Shown here piece after piece: positions 27,003 through 36,130 of a stretch of DNA of 64,000 nt; position 1 is the first letter of the stretch; each line of letters begins with the position of its first letter. A program made the translations under genes and the position numbers. Source of the stretch: Vibrio cincinnatiensis. Its GTDB lineage: Bacteria; Pseudomonadota; Gammaproteobacteria; Enterobacterales; Vibrionaceae. The stretch covers positions 179,705-243,704 of the forward strand of contig NZ_SGOM01000005.1 in assembly GCF_022113815.1 (NCBI RefSeq), in the 5' to 3' direction. The notes under the pieces were generated by a model that made no database searches, had not been told where the DNA came from, and saw only the letters and a program-made list of their open reading frames with translations.

Positions 27003-28001
27003 TTACCAGCTTTCACCAGGAGTCAGTCGATAACCTAAATCATAGACTTTGGGTTCAACCGTTTGACCAGAAAGTGCCGCTAGCAATAGCTCGGCACTTT
27101 TTTTACCAATCTCAAAACGAGGCGTTTCCACACTGGTTAATTTAGGAATAATCGCCTGACCTATATCCAACGCATTATATCCCACTACCGCAATTTGGTG
27201 AGGCACCGCAATACCATGATGCGAACAATACATCATGGCACCTATCGCCACATCATCATTGGTGCAGAAAATTGCATCCATATCGGGGTATTGCTGTAGC
27301 GCTTGTTGCAGTAATTCGCCACCCAAGGTAAAGCTCGAGTGTTCTCCTGTGGAAACTTGGATTGGTAATAACCCCGCCTCCTCCATCGCTCGCTGATAGC
27401 CTTGCATCCGAAGTTTTGTCCGTGTATCCAGCCGCGCTCCGAGGTAGATAATTCTCCGTCGACCACGCGCTATCATTTGCTGTATCACTTCATAGGAGAT
27501 CTGTTCATGATTAAGCCCGACGGCCATATCAATCGGCTGGGTTGGGATCTCCATTGTCTCCACCACCGGAATACCCGCTGATTTAAGCATCTGCAAAGTG
27601 CGTTCAGTATGGTTGGTCTCCGTTAAAATCAACGCATCCACCCGATAAGAAAGAAAGGCGGCAATTTTTTCTTCCTCCGCTTGCGCGTTATACCCCGTAT
27701 GCGCAATTAAGGTATCGTACCCCGCCGCTTGAGTGACTTCTTCCACCCCCTGCACCAAATGAGCAAAGACCTGATTCGACAGTGAAGGAAGAATAATACC
27801 AATCGCCCGACTGGAAGACTTGGACATAATGGACGGAACTCGATTATGAATATAACCCAGCCGTTCAATCACTTGTGCGATTTTCTCTTGCGTTTTTTCG
27901 GCAACCGAGCTGGGGTCTCGCAAATAACGCGATACGGTCATCTTAGTAATACCAACCTGATCGGCAATATCTTGCAAGGTGGGTCTCGTTTTCTTTTGCA
28001 T
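27003..28001 (-). CDS. gntR: Gluconate operon repressor GntR (LacI family)
   Basis: LacI-type repressor of 332 residues (E. coli GntR 331) that releases DNA on binding gluconate. The N-terminal helix-turn-helix MQKKTRPTLQDIADQVGITK and TVSRYLRDP is followed by the hinge (about 45-60) and a periplasmic-binding-like effector domain with IGIILPSLSNQVFAHLVQG, CTNDDVAIGAMM and GYNALDIGQAI. It should bind the paired operators at 24568-24597. It is convergent with edd with no gap. The local gene set makes GntR the best name over IdnR. Confidence 0.93.
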   Translation of the reverse strand: MQKKTRPTLQDIADQVGITKMTVSRYLRDPSSVAEKTQEKIAQVIERLGYIHNRVPSIMSKSSSRAIGIILPSLSNQVFAHLVQGVEEVTQAAGYDTLIAHTGYNAQAEEEKIAAFLSYRVDALILTETNHTERTLQMLKSAGIPVVETMEIPTQPIDMAVGLNHEQISYEVIQQMIARGRRRIIYLGARLDTRTKLRMQGYQRAMEEAGLLPIQVSTGEHSSFTLGGELLQQALQQYPDMDAIFCTNDDVAIGAMMYCSHHGIAVPHQIAVVGYNALDIGQAIIPKLTSVETPRFEIGKKSAELLLAALSGQTVEPKVYDLGYRLTPGESW

Positions 28002-28024
28002 ACAGTTCCTAGCCCCCAGCCATA

Positions 28025-28516
28025 TTATTGGCTAGCCGGCTCTTTCTCATAACGAATAGCATTAATAAACCAGAGTTTATCACCAGTTGGGGTTTTTACG
28101 GTGACTTCTTCATCCACTTGCTTTTTTAATAGCGCTCGCGCCATCGGAGAATCAATCGAAATATACCCTTTTGCCTCACCATAAATCTCTTCTGGTCCAA
28201 CAATACGCAGAGTTTTTCTCTCTCCCGCTTCATTCTCTATTTCAACCCAAGCTCCAAAAAATACCCGTCCTTCTTGCTGAGGGGAATAGTCAACAATGGT
28301 CAATTCTGGCAACAGCTTACGTAAATAACGCACTCGACGATCAATTTGGCGCAATAAACGCTTATTAAACGTGTAATCCGCATTTTCTGAACGATCGCCA
28401 AGGCTGGCCGCCCAAGTCACTATTTTAGTAATTTCCGGACGCTTCTCGTGCCACAAATGATCGTGCTCTTGCTTAAGCTGATTGTACCCAGCACGAGTGA
28501 TGAGTTTGGTTTTCAA
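28025..28516 (-). CDS. greB: Transcript cleavage factor GreB
   Basis: Rescues backtracked RNA polymerase by stimulating cleavage of the nascent RNA 3' end. It has 163 residues (E. coli 158). The N-terminal coiled coil (about 1-75) carries the catalytic acidic tip as LGDRSENADYTFNKR. The C-terminal FKBP-like domain includes RIVGPEEIYGEAKGYISIDSPMARALL (seen in pieces). The TFNKRLLRQIDRRVRYL stretch, typical of GreB rather than GreA, settles the paralogue. A CRP-like site lies about 47-68 bp upstream of the start. Confidence 0.95.
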   Translation of the reverse strand: MKTKLITRAGYNQLKQEHDHLWHEKRPEITKIVTWAASLGDRSENADYTFNKRLLRQIDRRVRYLRKLLPELTIVDYSPQQEGRVFFGAWVEIENEAGERKTLRIVGPEEIYGEAKGYISIDSPMARALLKKQVDEEVTVKTPTGDKLWFINAIRYEKEPASQ

Positions 28517-28562
28517 TATCTACCTCAATAACAAGATAATTAAACAGTTCAAAACAATTCAT

Positions 28563-28584
28563 TCGCGTGATGAATATCACACAA
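28563..28584. promoter_or_regulatory. CRP-like site between greB and the 28.7-kb gene
   Basis: The core CGTGA-N6-TCACA (28566-28581) matches the CRP consensus TGTGA-N6-TCACA in 9 of 10 bases, with T/A-rich flanks on the right. Its centre is about 50 bp upstream of the start predicted for the rightward gene, which is neither a classic class I nor class II spacing; it may act on greB or repress. Confidence 0.65.
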
Positions 28585-28588
28585 AAAC

Positions 28589-28616
28589 TTGAAATTAAAA
28601 ACACCGTTCATATAAT
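28589..28616 (+). promoter_or_regulatory. Sigma-70 promoter of the 28.7-kb membrane protein gene
   Basis: TTGAAA (28589-28594), a 16-nt spacer and a perfect TATAAT (28611-28616). Predicted start near 28623, about 30 nt before ATG 28655. Confidence 0.7.
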
Positions 28617-28654
28617 GACAGGCCACTATCTTTCCCACAACTAGGATAATCACC

Positions 28655-29278
28655 ATGACAACGCCTACTGCTTGGCAAACCCTCCAGCGTCGCAGTTTAG
28701 AAGCGCTATTATTGATGCTTCTCGTGCTGACCGGCCCTGTGATGGTTTTTATCGATCTCAACATATTTCAGCACGGAGTACCAGAGATTGGAGCCACTGA
28801 GATTACCCAAGAACTGTTTGCTTTACTCAGTGCATTACTATTTGCTCAACTAGCGTACAAACAACCACAAGAACGTGGCTTCTATACCCTTGTTGCAGGC
28901 TTTTTCTTATGCATTGTGATCCGAGAACTGGATCAATTATTTGACCTTATCTGGCATGGATTCTGGGTTATTCCTGCGTTGCTTTGCGCTCTACTTGCAA
29001 TAGGTTATGCCAAATTGCGTTGCCAAGGTACCGTGTTACAAGCAATGGCAAACTTTACTCACACAAAATCTTACCCCTTTTTGTTAATTGGCATCTTAGT
29101 GCTATTAGTATTTAGTCGTGTGTTTGGTAGTGGCAGCCTATTCTGGACTCGAATTGTTGGCTCAGCCTACGAACATGGCTTTAAAAATGCGCTCCAAGAA
29201 GGGTTAGAGTTACTGGGTTATGCTCTCATTTTTTACTCAGCATGTCTGAGTTTTGTTAAAAATCGTTCTCAAAACTAA
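28655..29278 (+). CDS. Uncharacterised six-helix membrane protein
   Basis: 207 residues that I do not recognise. About six hydrophobic segments are visible (about residues 15-36, 50-66, 74-92, 98-117, 138-157, 186-202), with short loops and an Arg/Lys-rich C-terminus (KNRSQN), so it is an inner-membrane protein without a signal peptide. Polar residues near the membrane are notable: REL then DQLFD after helix 3, and YEHGFKNALQEGLELLGY at the start of helix 6, the sort of buried Glu/His pattern seen in some membrane enzymes or carriers. That is only a resemblance. It has its own sigma-70 promoter and a CRP-like site, and lies between greB and tex. Base composition is like its neighbours, with no sign of transfer. 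Confidence 0.85.
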   Translation: MTTPTAWQTLQRRSLEALLLMLLVLTGPVMVFIDLNIFQHGVPEIGATEITQELFALLSALLFAQLAYKQPQERGFYTLVAGFFLCIVIRELDQLFDLIWHGFWVIPALLCALLAIGYAKLRCQGTVLQAMANFTHTKSYPFLLIGILVLLVFSRVFGSGSLFWTRIVGSAYEHGFKNALQEGLELLGYALIFYSACLSFVKNRSQN

Positions 29279-29356
29279 CCAATCACCGAAAAGGCATTGC
29301 AGCAGATGACTGGCTACGTACAATCTGTACATAATTGATAAACAGAGAGACTACGG

Positions 29357-31666
29357 ATGAGCCAAGCTATCTGCCAACAGATTGCCGAGGAGTTGAGTGT
29401 TCGCTCCGAGCAAGTGATCGCCGCTGTAACCCTAATTGACGATGGTAATACCGTTCCCTTTATCGCCCGTTACCGTAAAGAGGTGACGGGCGGTTTAGAT
29501 GACACACAACTGCGTCATTTAGATAGCCGCCTGACTTACCTACGTGAGATGGATGATCGTCGTCAATCCATCCTTAAATCCATTCAAGAACAAGGCAAAT
29601 TAACGGCCCAATTAGAACAAGCGATTCTCTCTGCAGATAGTAAAACTCGCCTAGAAGATCTCTATCTACCCTACAAACCCAAGCGCCGAACTAAAGGCCA
29701 AATTGCCATTGAAGCTGGGCTTGAACCTCTGGCAGACCGCTTATGGCAAAAAGCCGATGTTGATCCTGAGCAAGAAGCAAACCACTACCTCGATCCCGAT
29801 AAAGGCATCACCGACACCAAAGCTGCCCTAGATGGCGCTCGCGCCATCATTATGGAGCGAATTGCCGAAGATGCTGACCTACTGGCCAAAATACGTCAAT
29901 ACCTTCAACGTCACGCAGAAATTGTTTCATTGGTTGTCAGTGGTAAAGAGCAAGAGGGAGAAAAGTTTAAAGATTATTTTGCGCATCAAGAGCCGATCAG
30001 CAAAGTGCCTTCCCATCGAGCATTAGCCATGCTGCGCGGTCGCAATGAAGGTTTTTTAACGCTAAGCCTCAATGCTGACCCAGAACAAGAAGAAACACTC
30101 CGCCACTCCTATTGTGAAACACTGATTGCAGAGCATTATGGCTTACCTCTTAGCCAAGCACTGGCTGATTCTTGGCGTAAACAAGTGATCAGTTGGGCAT
30201 GGCGAATTAAAGTTTCTATGCATATGGAAACCGAATTGATGGGGGCGATGAAAGAGCGAGCGGAAATCGAAGCCATTGATGTTTTTGCCACCAACCTTAA
30301 AGACCTATTAATGGCTGCGCCTGCTGGCCCAAGAGCAACGCTTGGTCTCGATCCTGGGCTACGTACAGGCTGTAAAGTCACCGTTGTTGATGCAACAGGA
30401 AAAGTGCTCGCTACCGACACCATTTATCCTCATCAACCACAAAATCAATACGATCGCGCCATGCAAACGGTTGCCACATTGGTCAAAAAACATCATGTTG
30501 ATTTGATCGCCATCGGCAATGGGACCGCTTCACGAGAAACCGACAGCTTTGCCGCTGATTTAATCAAACGTGGAAATCTCAACGTTCAAAAAATCATGGT
30601 CAGTGAAGCGGGAGCCTCGGTTTACTCAGCCTCAGAACTGGCGGCAAAAGAATTCCCTAATATGGATGTCTCACTACGAGGTGCCGTCTCCATTGCTCGC
30701 CGTCTGCAAGATCCCTTAGCTGAGCTAGTTAAAATTGATCCTAAATCCATTGGGGTAGGTCAATATCAACATGATGTGAGTCAAGCATTGTTGGCAAAAC
30801 GCCTCGATGCCGTAGTAGAAGATTGTGTGAACGCTGTTGGTGTCGATGTCAATACGGCGTCGGCAGCACTATTAACTCGTGTAGCAGGGTTATCAGCCAC
30901 CTTAGCCCAAAATATTGTCGATTATCGTGATGACAATGGTCGCTTTGATAGCCGTAGCACCTTGAAGAAAGTACCTCGCCTTGGGCCTAAAGCCTTTGAA
31001 CAATGCGCTGGATTCTTACGCATTATGGATGGAAAAAATCCACTAGATGCTTCCGCTGTGCACCCTGAAGCCTATCCGGTTGTAAAAGCCATTGCCGAGA
31101 AAAATCGTCAAGCGATCAAATCGCTCATTGGGAATAGTGAGTTCCTCCGTTCCCTGCGAGCCGTAGATTACACCAACGAGCTTTTCGGTGTGCCTACCAT
31201 TACCGATATCATTAAAGAGTTGGATAAACCGGGACGAGATCCTCGTCCTGAGTTTAAAACTGCGACCTTTGCAGACGGCGTCAACAGTGTGGCGGATCTA
31301 GAAATTGGGATGGTGCTCGAAGGTGTCGTCTCCAATGTCGCCAACTTTGGTGCATTTGTGGATATTGGCGTCCATCAAGATGGATTGGTTCATATTTCAG
31401 CCCTAACGGATCGATTTGTCTCTGATCCTAGAGAAGTGGTGAAAGCGGGTGATATCGTCAAAGTGAAAGTGATGGAAGTCGATGCACAACGTAAGCGAAT
31501 TGCCCTCTCTATGCGCTTAGCCGATGAACCCGGACAACATGCTCCACGTTCTGCCCGCCCTTCATCACCTCGCCCAGAAAAAACGGCACGTCGCAATGAA
31601 GAGAATCATCAAGGTGGCGCAATGAGTGGGGCTTTTGCTGCCGCTTTTGCAAAAGCGAAAAAATAA
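29357..31666 (+). CDS. tex: Tex family RNA-binding transcription accessory protein (YhgF)
   Basis: Cytoplasmic nucleic-acid-binding protein of 769 residues (E. coli YhgF 773), linked in other bacteria to toxin expression and RNA handling. Domain order: N-terminal helical Tex domain ([35 protein letters not shown]), YqgF/RuvC-like fold (about 330-455, [12 protein letters not shown]), helix-hairpin-helix motifs (about 490-560, [15 protein letters not shown] and [18 protein letters not shown]), and a C-terminal S1 domain (about 650-720, [19 protein letters not shown]). The last 45 residues are a basic, proline-rich tail. It is a monocistronic unit ended by a strong terminator. Confidence 0.96.
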   Translation: MSQAICQQIAEELSVRSEQVIAAVTLIDDGNTVPFIARYRKEVTGGLDDTQLRHLDSRLTYLREMDDRRQSILKSIQEQGKLTAQLEQAILSADSKTRLEDLYLPYKPKRRTKGQIAIEAGLEPLADRLWQKADVDPEQEANHYLDPDKGITDTKAALDGARAIIMERIAEDADLLAKIRQYLQRHAEIVSLVVSGKEQEGEKFKDYFAHQEPISKVPSHRALAMLRGRNEGFLTLSLNADPEQEETLRHSYCETLIAEHYGLPLSQALADSWRKQVISWAWRIKVSMHMETELMGAMKERAEIEAIDVFATNLKDLLMAAPAGPRATLGLDPGLRTGCKVTVVDATGKVLATDTIYPHQPQNQYDRAMQTVATLVKKHHVDLIAIGNGTASRETDSFAADLIKRGNLNVQKIMVSEAGASVYSASELAAKEFPNMDVSLRGAVSIARRLQDPLAELVKIDPKSIGVGQYQHDVSQALLAKRLDAVVEDCVNAVGVDVNTASAALLTRVAGLSATLAQNIVDYRDDNGRFDSRSTLKKVPRLGPKAFEQCAGFLRIMDGKNPLDASAVHPEAYPVVKAIAEKNRQAIKSLIGNSEFLRSLRAVDYTNELFGVPTITDIIKELDKPGRDPRPEFKTATFADGVNSVADLEIGMVLEGVVSNVANFGAFVDIGVHQDGLVHISALTDRFVSDPREVVKAGDIVKVKVMEVDAQRKRIALSMRLADEPGQHAPRSARPSSPRPEKTARRNEENHQGGAMSGAFAAAFAKAKK

Positions 31667-31688
31667 TCACGGACAAAAAGCTCAAAAG

Positions 31689-31723
31689 AAAATCCCCACA
31701 GACCAGCGTCTGTGGGGATTTTT
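31689..31723. terminator. Strong bidirectional terminator after tex
   Basis: A perfect 13-bp stem AATCCCCACAGAC / GTCTGTGGGGATT with a CAGC loop, flanked by A-rich and T-rich ends, between convergent tex and the 31.8-kb gene. Confidence 0.92.
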
Positions 31724-31751
31724 GTCTTTTATCATCACTTTGTGATGATAA

Positions 31752-32222
31752 CTACAAGACCGCTATCACATCTGATGGCGTATTCGGTGCGACAGCGTGT
31801 CCGTAATAGAACTTGATCACAGTACGCCGACGAGCCATTCTGCCCTCAGCTATCGCAGCATCAATGATTCGCTTTGGCAATCGAAAGCGCATCGCATAGC
31901 CTTTACCTTGCTCTTCGCTATAAGAAGCTAAGGCTAACAAATCAAACAAGCGATCTAACTCACTACGCGATTCCTCACGCAATAACTCAGTGGTCTCTTG
32001 TTCACTTTCCTTCTCATAGCCAGGATGTTCAGCAGGGTCCCAAGCCGATTGTTTACGTCGCTTATCATCTGCTTTGATTTTACGTTCGGCCTGAGATTTG
32101 GTCAGCTCTACGGTTGCCGTCACAGGCGCGCGAATACGATTGTCTCGAGACGCTTGCTCTGTTTGCACATTCACTGATGGGGCGATAAGTGGCACACTAA
32201 CATTAGTTGGTGACACGATCAT
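31752..32222 (-). CDS. Conserved hypothetical protein
   Basis: 156 residues, soluble, highly charged. No enzyme motif is visible. The N-terminal third is low-complexity (SVPLIAPSVNVQTEQASR). The middle is basic then acidic (KSQAERKIKADDKRRKQSAW, PAEHPGYEKESEQETTELL), and the C-terminal part is better ordered (YAMRFRLPKRIIDAAIAEGR, then RRRTVIKFYYGH). I believe similar proteins occur at this place in other vibrios, some carrying an unsupported Lon-protease label; there is no Lon domain here. It lies alone between tex and bioH on the minus strand. Confidence 0.75.
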   Translation of the reverse strand: MIVSPTNVSVPLIAPSVNVQTEQASRDNRIRAPVTATVELTKSQAERKIKADDKRRKQSAWDPAEHPGYEKESEQETTELLREESRSELDRLFDLLALASYSEEQGKGYAMRFRLPKRIIDAAIAEGRMARRRTVIKFYYGHAVAPNTPSDVIAVL

Positions 32223-32339
32223 AGCCGAAACCTCCTCAGCATCGCCCGTCCCTCACGCGCTTCAACGCTTTCGGGTTAGCTTAATTATCGGCCAGTTAAA
32301 GAAAAAATTTAGGGCTAATTTACGGGTTGGAAACAAAAT

Positions 32340-33122
32340 TTACACTCTATTTGCAAAATGAATGATTTGCTGACAGAAATCATTCAGCTCGGTCAAAAAT
32401 GGGGCGTGGGCTGAGAGCGGAAAAATATGCACGCCACTTTCTGGCATCAAGTCGTTTAATTCTTGTGCAATCTTTACGGGTACTAAGCCATCTAATCGTC
32501 CATATAATCGCAAAGTAGGAATCGAAAGATGGGCTAACTGAGAGCGCAAATCTGTCTGCGCCAAAATCTTTAATCCAGCCAATAACGCGGCGGGATTGGG
32601 CGCGGGGCGAGATAAAACGGCTTGCTTTAATCGCTTAATGTCTTGTCGTGCTGAAGGACTTCCCATCGCTTGTAAAGCCAAAAAGCGTTCCACGGTGGGG
32701 TGGAAATCGATTAATAATTGTTCCGTAAAAGCCGTGAGCACATGAGGTTTAATACCACGCCACATGGGATGTTCTTGCTCTGCTGCCGAAAATTTAGGAG
32801 AAGAGGCGACGGTGATCAGCTTGACGACATAATCCGGATAATTCAGCGCCATATAAGTCGCGACCAATCCCCCTAACGACCAGCCTAACCAAACCGCTTG
32901 TCGAGGTGCTTGCCTTATTAATGCTTGCGCTATCTGAGCTAAATCATCGGCATGAAGCTCTGCACTGTATCCGTAACCAGGGAGATCAACCATATGCACT
33001 CGAAAATTGGCCTGTAATTGCTCACAGGTTTGCTCCCACACCGCTCCATTCATTCCCCAGCCATGAACCAGCACCAGATCCGGTCCTTCACCTTTTACTT
33101 GCCAATAGAGATCTGTTGTCAT
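32340..33122 (-). CDS. bioH: Pimeloyl-[acyl-carrier protein] methyl ester esterase BioH
   Basis: Alpha/beta hydrolase that removes the methyl group from pimeloyl-ACP methyl ester, the final step in making the biotin side chain. It has 260 residues from the ATG at plus base 33122, which has GGAGAAAAGGTG just before it; an upstream ATG (33143) is less well placed. The nucleophile Ser82 lies in LGWSLGG, the oxyanion HGWG at 20-23, the Asp in YGRLDGLVP and the His in SAHAPFL, matching the E. coli triad order (Ser82, Asp207, His235). It is divergent from comF/gntX, as in E. coli. Confidence 0.95.
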   Translation of the reverse strand: MTTDLYWQVKGEGPDLVLVHGWGMNGAVWEQTCEQLQANFRVHMVDLPGYGYSAELHADDLAQIAQALIRQAPRQAVWLGWSLGGLVATYMALNYPDYVVKLITVASSPKFSAAEQEHPMWRGIKPHVLTAFTEQLLIDFHPTVERFLALQAMGSPSARQDIKRLKQAVLSRPAPNPAALLAGLKILAQTDLRSQLAHLSIPTLRLYGRLDGLVPVKIAQELNDLMPESGVHIFPLSAHAPFLTELNDFCQQIIHFANRV

Positions 33123-33208
33123 GTTCACCTTTTCTCCTACCAAAACCAGCCTTGTTCATCCACTAAAACGGCAAAATAGAGATAGGTCAATCCCCTTTGA
33201 GGCCAAAC

Positions 33209-33928
33209 ATGTCCCCTTATTTCATCGCTCCGCTCCAAAAAATGAGAGCATGGTTAGCTCCAGCCTGTACTTTATGCCACCTTCCTTTAGATCATCAAGC
33301 GCAATATGGTGTCTGCTCCGCTTGCCAAGCTTGGTTTGCTCCCATCCAGCGCTGCTCCCGCTGTGGGCTTCCCTGCTTAACAGCTACCGAGCCATGCGGC
33401 CACTGTTTACATTCCCCCCCTCCTTGGCAACAGCTATTTTGCATTGGTGACTATCAATTCCCACTCAGCCACACCATTCACCAGTTCAAATATCAACGCC
33501 AATTCTGGCAAGCTCATCATCTCGCCATCCGTCTTGCCCAGCAAATACAACACCCCGCTCCCTTAATCACCTCTGTTCCTCTTCACTGGCGTCGGCAATG
33601 GTACAGAGGGTTTAATCAAAGTGAGTTATTGGCACAAGAAATGGCAAAACAACTTGGTAGTCATTTTTCTCCAACGATCTTTACTCGTCGGCTAGCAACA
33701 CCGGCCCAACAATCATTGAGCAAACAGCAACGAGAACGTAATTTAATGGGGGTATTTCAGCTCAAACAGATCCCAGAATATTCGCATATTGCGATTGTCG
33801 ATGATGTGGTCACCACAGGCAGCACCATGCGACAATTATGTCATTTACTACTTGAAGTCGGCATCGAAAGGATTGATATTTACTGTCTATGCCGCACTCC
33901 TGAACCGAGCACTCCCATACTCCCTTAA
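33209..33928 (+). CDS. comF: ComF/GntX-like phosphoribosyltransferase-fold protein
   Basis: ComF-family protein implicated in DNA uptake; E. coli GntX/YhgH is needed for use of DNA as nutrient. From ATG 33209, preceded by GAGG at six-nt spacing, it is 239 residues; ATG 33242 (MRAWLAPACTLCHLPL) is an alternative closer to E. coli GntX. The N-terminus carries paired cysteines (CTLC, CSAC, CSRCGLPC, CGHC), a probable zinc ribbon. The C-terminal PRTase-type domain has SVPLHWRRQWYRGFNQSELLA and the PRPP-like motif IVDDVVTTGSTM. In naturally competent vibrios this gene is part of the competence regulon; no site for that regulation was identified here. Confidence 0.92.
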   Translation: MSPYFIAPLQKMRAWLAPACTLCHLPLDHQAQYGVCSACQAWFAPIQRCSRCGLPCLTATEPCGHCLHSPPPWQQLFCIGDYQFPLSHTIHQFKYQRQFWQAHHLAIRLAQQIQHPAPLITSVPLHWRRQWYRGFNQSELLAQEMAKQLGSHFSPTIFTRRLATPAQQSLSKQQRERNLMGVFQLKQIPEYSHIAIVDDVVTTGSTMRQLCHLLLEVGIERIDIYCLCRTPEPSTPILP

Positions 33929-34009
33929 TGATAAAAAAGGGCTGGATCCTCTGCGTGACAGGAGTAGAATGGTGACTAAATAGCCTACAAAATTACTCAG
34001 GTATTCGTC

Positions 34010-34597
34010 GTGTCAAATACTATTACTATTACAGAATCTGCCCAGTCCCACTTCGCTAAACTTCTGGCTCAGCAGCCTGAAGGAACGAATATTCGGGTGT
34101 TTGTGGTTAATCCAGGAACACAGAATGCAGAATGTGGTGTCTCTTACTGCCCACCAGAAGCCGTAGAAGCTACGGATACAGAAATCACCTTTACCGGTTT
34201 TTCCGCTTATGTTGATGAACTCAGTCTTCCCTTTCTTGAAGAGGCAGAAATTGACTTTGTGACCGACAAAATGGGGTCGCAACTCACGCTTAAAGCCCCT
34301 AACGCTAAAATGCGTAAAGTGGCCGATGATGCTCCTCTTATGGCCCGTGTTGAATATGCAATTCAGACACAAGTTAACCCTCAACTAGCCGGACATGGCG
34401 GGCATGTCAGCCTAATCGACATTACCGATGATGGCATTGCTTTAGTGCAATTTGGTGGCGGCTGTAACGGCTGTTCAATGGTTGATGTCACGTTAAAAGA
34501 AGGGATCGAAAAAGAACTTCTCGCTCAATTTGAAGGGGAGCTAACGGCAGTACGCGATTCCACTGAACATGACCGGGGTGAGCACTCTTATTACTAA
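34010..34597 (+). CDS. nfuA: Fe/S biogenesis protein NfuA
   Basis: Scaffold/carrier that delivers 4Fe-4S clusters, important under oxidative stress and iron limitation. It has 195 residues (E. coli 191). The start is GTG 34010. An A-type-like N-terminal domain (about 1-100, [20 protein letters not shown] and ATDTEITF) is followed by the Nfu domain (about 110-195) with the cluster-binding CxxC in [20 protein letters not shown]. The terminal GEHSYY is identical to that in E. coli. It lies about 80 nt after comF and is followed by a good terminator, the same bioH-gntX-nfuA neighbourhood as in E. coli. Confidence 0.97.
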   Translation: MSNTITITESAQSHFAKLLAQQPEGTNIRVFVVNPGTQNAECGVSYCPPEAVEATDTEITFTGFSAYVDELSLPFLEEAEIDFVTDKMGSQLTLKAPNAKMRKVADDAPLMARVEYAIQTQVNPQLAGHGGHVSLIDITDDGIALVQFGGGCNGCSMVDVTLKEGIEKELLAQFEGELTAVRDSTEHDRGEHSYY

Positions 34598-34614
34598 TGC
34601 TGGTTTTGCCGATA

Positions 34615-34641
34615 AGCTGATGCCTAGCATCAGCTTTTTTT
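34615..34641 (+). terminator. Terminator after nfuA
   Basis: Stem AGCTGATG / CATCAGCT with a 5-nt loop and T7, ending the comF-nfuA unit. Confidence 0.9.
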
Positions 34642-34702
34642 ATTCTCACAGACCTTTTTTTCTCATATATTAAGAAAGATTTGTCTATGAAGGAGTTCGT
34701 CG

Positions 34703-35266
34703 ATGCCCTCTAAAACCCCACCGGAAATTTTGACGCAGCGTACCGTTGCTCAATCTCAGCTTTTTTCGATAGAGGCGCTTGATCTCCGCTTCTCAAACGG
34801 GGAAGAACGAACCTATGAGCGCATGAAACCCAGTGGGCGTAATGCCGTTATGATGGTTCCAATTACTGAACAAGGCGATATTTTATTAGTGCGGGAATAC
34901 GCCGTCGGGACAGAGCAGTATGAACTCGGCTTTCCCAAAGGTTTAATAGATCCTGGAGAATCTCCAGAGCAAGCCGCCATCCGAGAATTAAAAGAAGAAA
35001 TCGGTATGGGAGCGACCCAACTCACACCATTGAAAGAAGTCGTACTAGCACCGTCTTATTTTTCCAGCCGAATGACCCTTTTTATTGCTCAGGGGCTATA
35101 CTCAGAACAGTTAGAGGGTGACGAACCGGAACCATTAGAAGTCGTTCGCTGGCCTTTAGCTCAAGCAGAAGATTTGCTGACTCATCTCGATTTTAGTGAA
35201 GCTCGCAGTATTAGTGCTCTGCTGCTTACTCTCCGTTGTTTATCGGCCTCTCACATTCAGCGATAG
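34703..35266 (+). CDS. nudE: ADP compounds hydrolase NudE
   Basis: Nudix hydrolase that cleaves ADP-ribose, diadenosine polyphosphates and NADH. It has 187 residues (E. coli 186). The Nudix box runs from about residue 83 (GLIDPGESPEQAAIRELKEE and the following IGM) with the full G-x5-E-x7-REL-x-EE-x-G pattern. The preceding VREYAVGTEQYELGFPKG is typical of the ADP-ribose-type branch. The Shine-Dalgarno AAGGAG precedes ATG 34703. CysQ begins 8 nt after the stop; NudE and CysQ both dispose of nucleotide by-products, as in the E. coli nudE neighbourhood. Confidence 0.95.
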   Translation: MPSKTPPEILTQRTVAQSQLFSIEALDLRFSNGEERTYERMKPSGRNAVMMVPITEQGDILLVREYAVGTEQYELGFPKGLIDPGESPEQAAIRELKEEIGMGATQLTPLKEVVLAPSYFSSRMTLFIAQGLYSEQLEGDEPEPLEVVRWPLAQAEDLLTHLDFSEARSISALLLTLRCLSASHIQR

Positions 35267-35274
35267 GAAAGAGT

Positions 35275-36102
35275 ATGCCAACTGTCAAAGATCTTGCCCA
35301 TTTATTACCTGAAGTGATCAGCATTGCGCGCTCTGCTGGGCAGCTGATTCTGGATATTTATGAAAATAAATCCTATGAAGCGTTCACGAAAATGGATAAT
35401 ACCCCTGTTACAAGCGCCGATCTTGCGGCACACAAGCTTGTGACTGAACGGTTAAAAGAACTCACCCCCGACATCCCAGTATTATCAGAAGAAGCGGCTG
35501 ACATCAGTTTAACTACCCGTGAAACTTGGCAACGATACTGGTTGGTCGATCCCTTAGATGGCACTCAAGAATTCATTGCACGCAGTGGTGACTTTGCCAC
35601 CGTTATAGCTTTGGTTGAACATCATCAACCCGTCATGGGTGTAGTCTATGGGCCAGTGTCTGGTGTGACCTATTATGCCTACAAAGGAAAAGGGGCATGG
35701 AAAATTCCAGACATGTCAGAAAGCTTACGAATTCATAGCCACAAACATGAACTTCCCGGTCAATCTATCGCTATTGCGATTAGCCGCCGACAAGATATTA
35801 ATCGTATTACGCAACGTTTAAGTGCACGATGGAACTATGAGTTAGTCCCCCTTGGTTCAGCGGCACTCAAAGCCTGCTTAGTGGCAGAAGGGGCCGTTGA
35901 CTGTTACCTAAGGCTGGGCCCAACCGGTGAATGGGATACCGCCGCCACCCAATGTATTGTGGAAGAAGCCGGAGGGCGTATTCTCGATACTCAGCTCGAC
36001 CCTCTCTCTTATAATGAACGGGATACACTAGAAAACCCCAATTTCATTGTTCTGGGGGATGCGGATTTACCTTGGCATGAAATCTTAACGGGTAAAAATT
36101 GA
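35275..36102 (+). CDS. cysQ: 3'(2'),5'-bisphosphate nucleotidase CysQ
   Basis: Hydrolyses PAP (and PAPS) to AMP (APS), preventing PAP build-up in sulfate assimilation. It belongs to the Mg2+-dependent, lithium-sensitive inositol-monophosphatase superfamily. It has 275 residues from ATG 35275, which has AGGAAAGAG in front; the frame extends upstream into nudE but without a good site. Metal-binding motifs are PVTSADLAAH, SEEAAD, VDPLDGTQEF and GPTGEWDTAA. It is longer than E. coli CysQ (246) at the ends. It is co-transcribed with nudE and convergent with the T2SS operon. Confidence 0.94.
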   Translation: MPTVKDLAHLLPEVISIARSAGQLILDIYENKSYEAFTKMDNTPVTSADLAAHKLVTERLKELTPDIPVLSEEAADISLTTRETWQRYWLVDPLDGTQEFIARSGDFATVIALVEHHQPVMGVVYGPVSGVTYYAYKGKGAWKIPDMSESLRIHSHKHELPGQSIAIAISRRQDINRITQRLSARWNYELVPLGSAALKACLVAEGAVDCYLRLGPTGEWDTAATQCIVEEAGGRILDTQLDPLSYNERDTLENPNFIVLGDADLPWHEILTGKN

Positions 36103-36107
36103 CTGAA

Positions 36108-36126
36108 GCAGGGCATCTCGCCCTGC
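36108..36126. terminator. Short hairpin between cysQ and gspN
   Basis: GCAGGGC / GCCCTGC with a 5-nt loop between the convergent stops. It has no T-tract, so it may act as a weak bidirectional stop. Confidence 0.4.
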
Positions 36127-36130
36127 CCTA

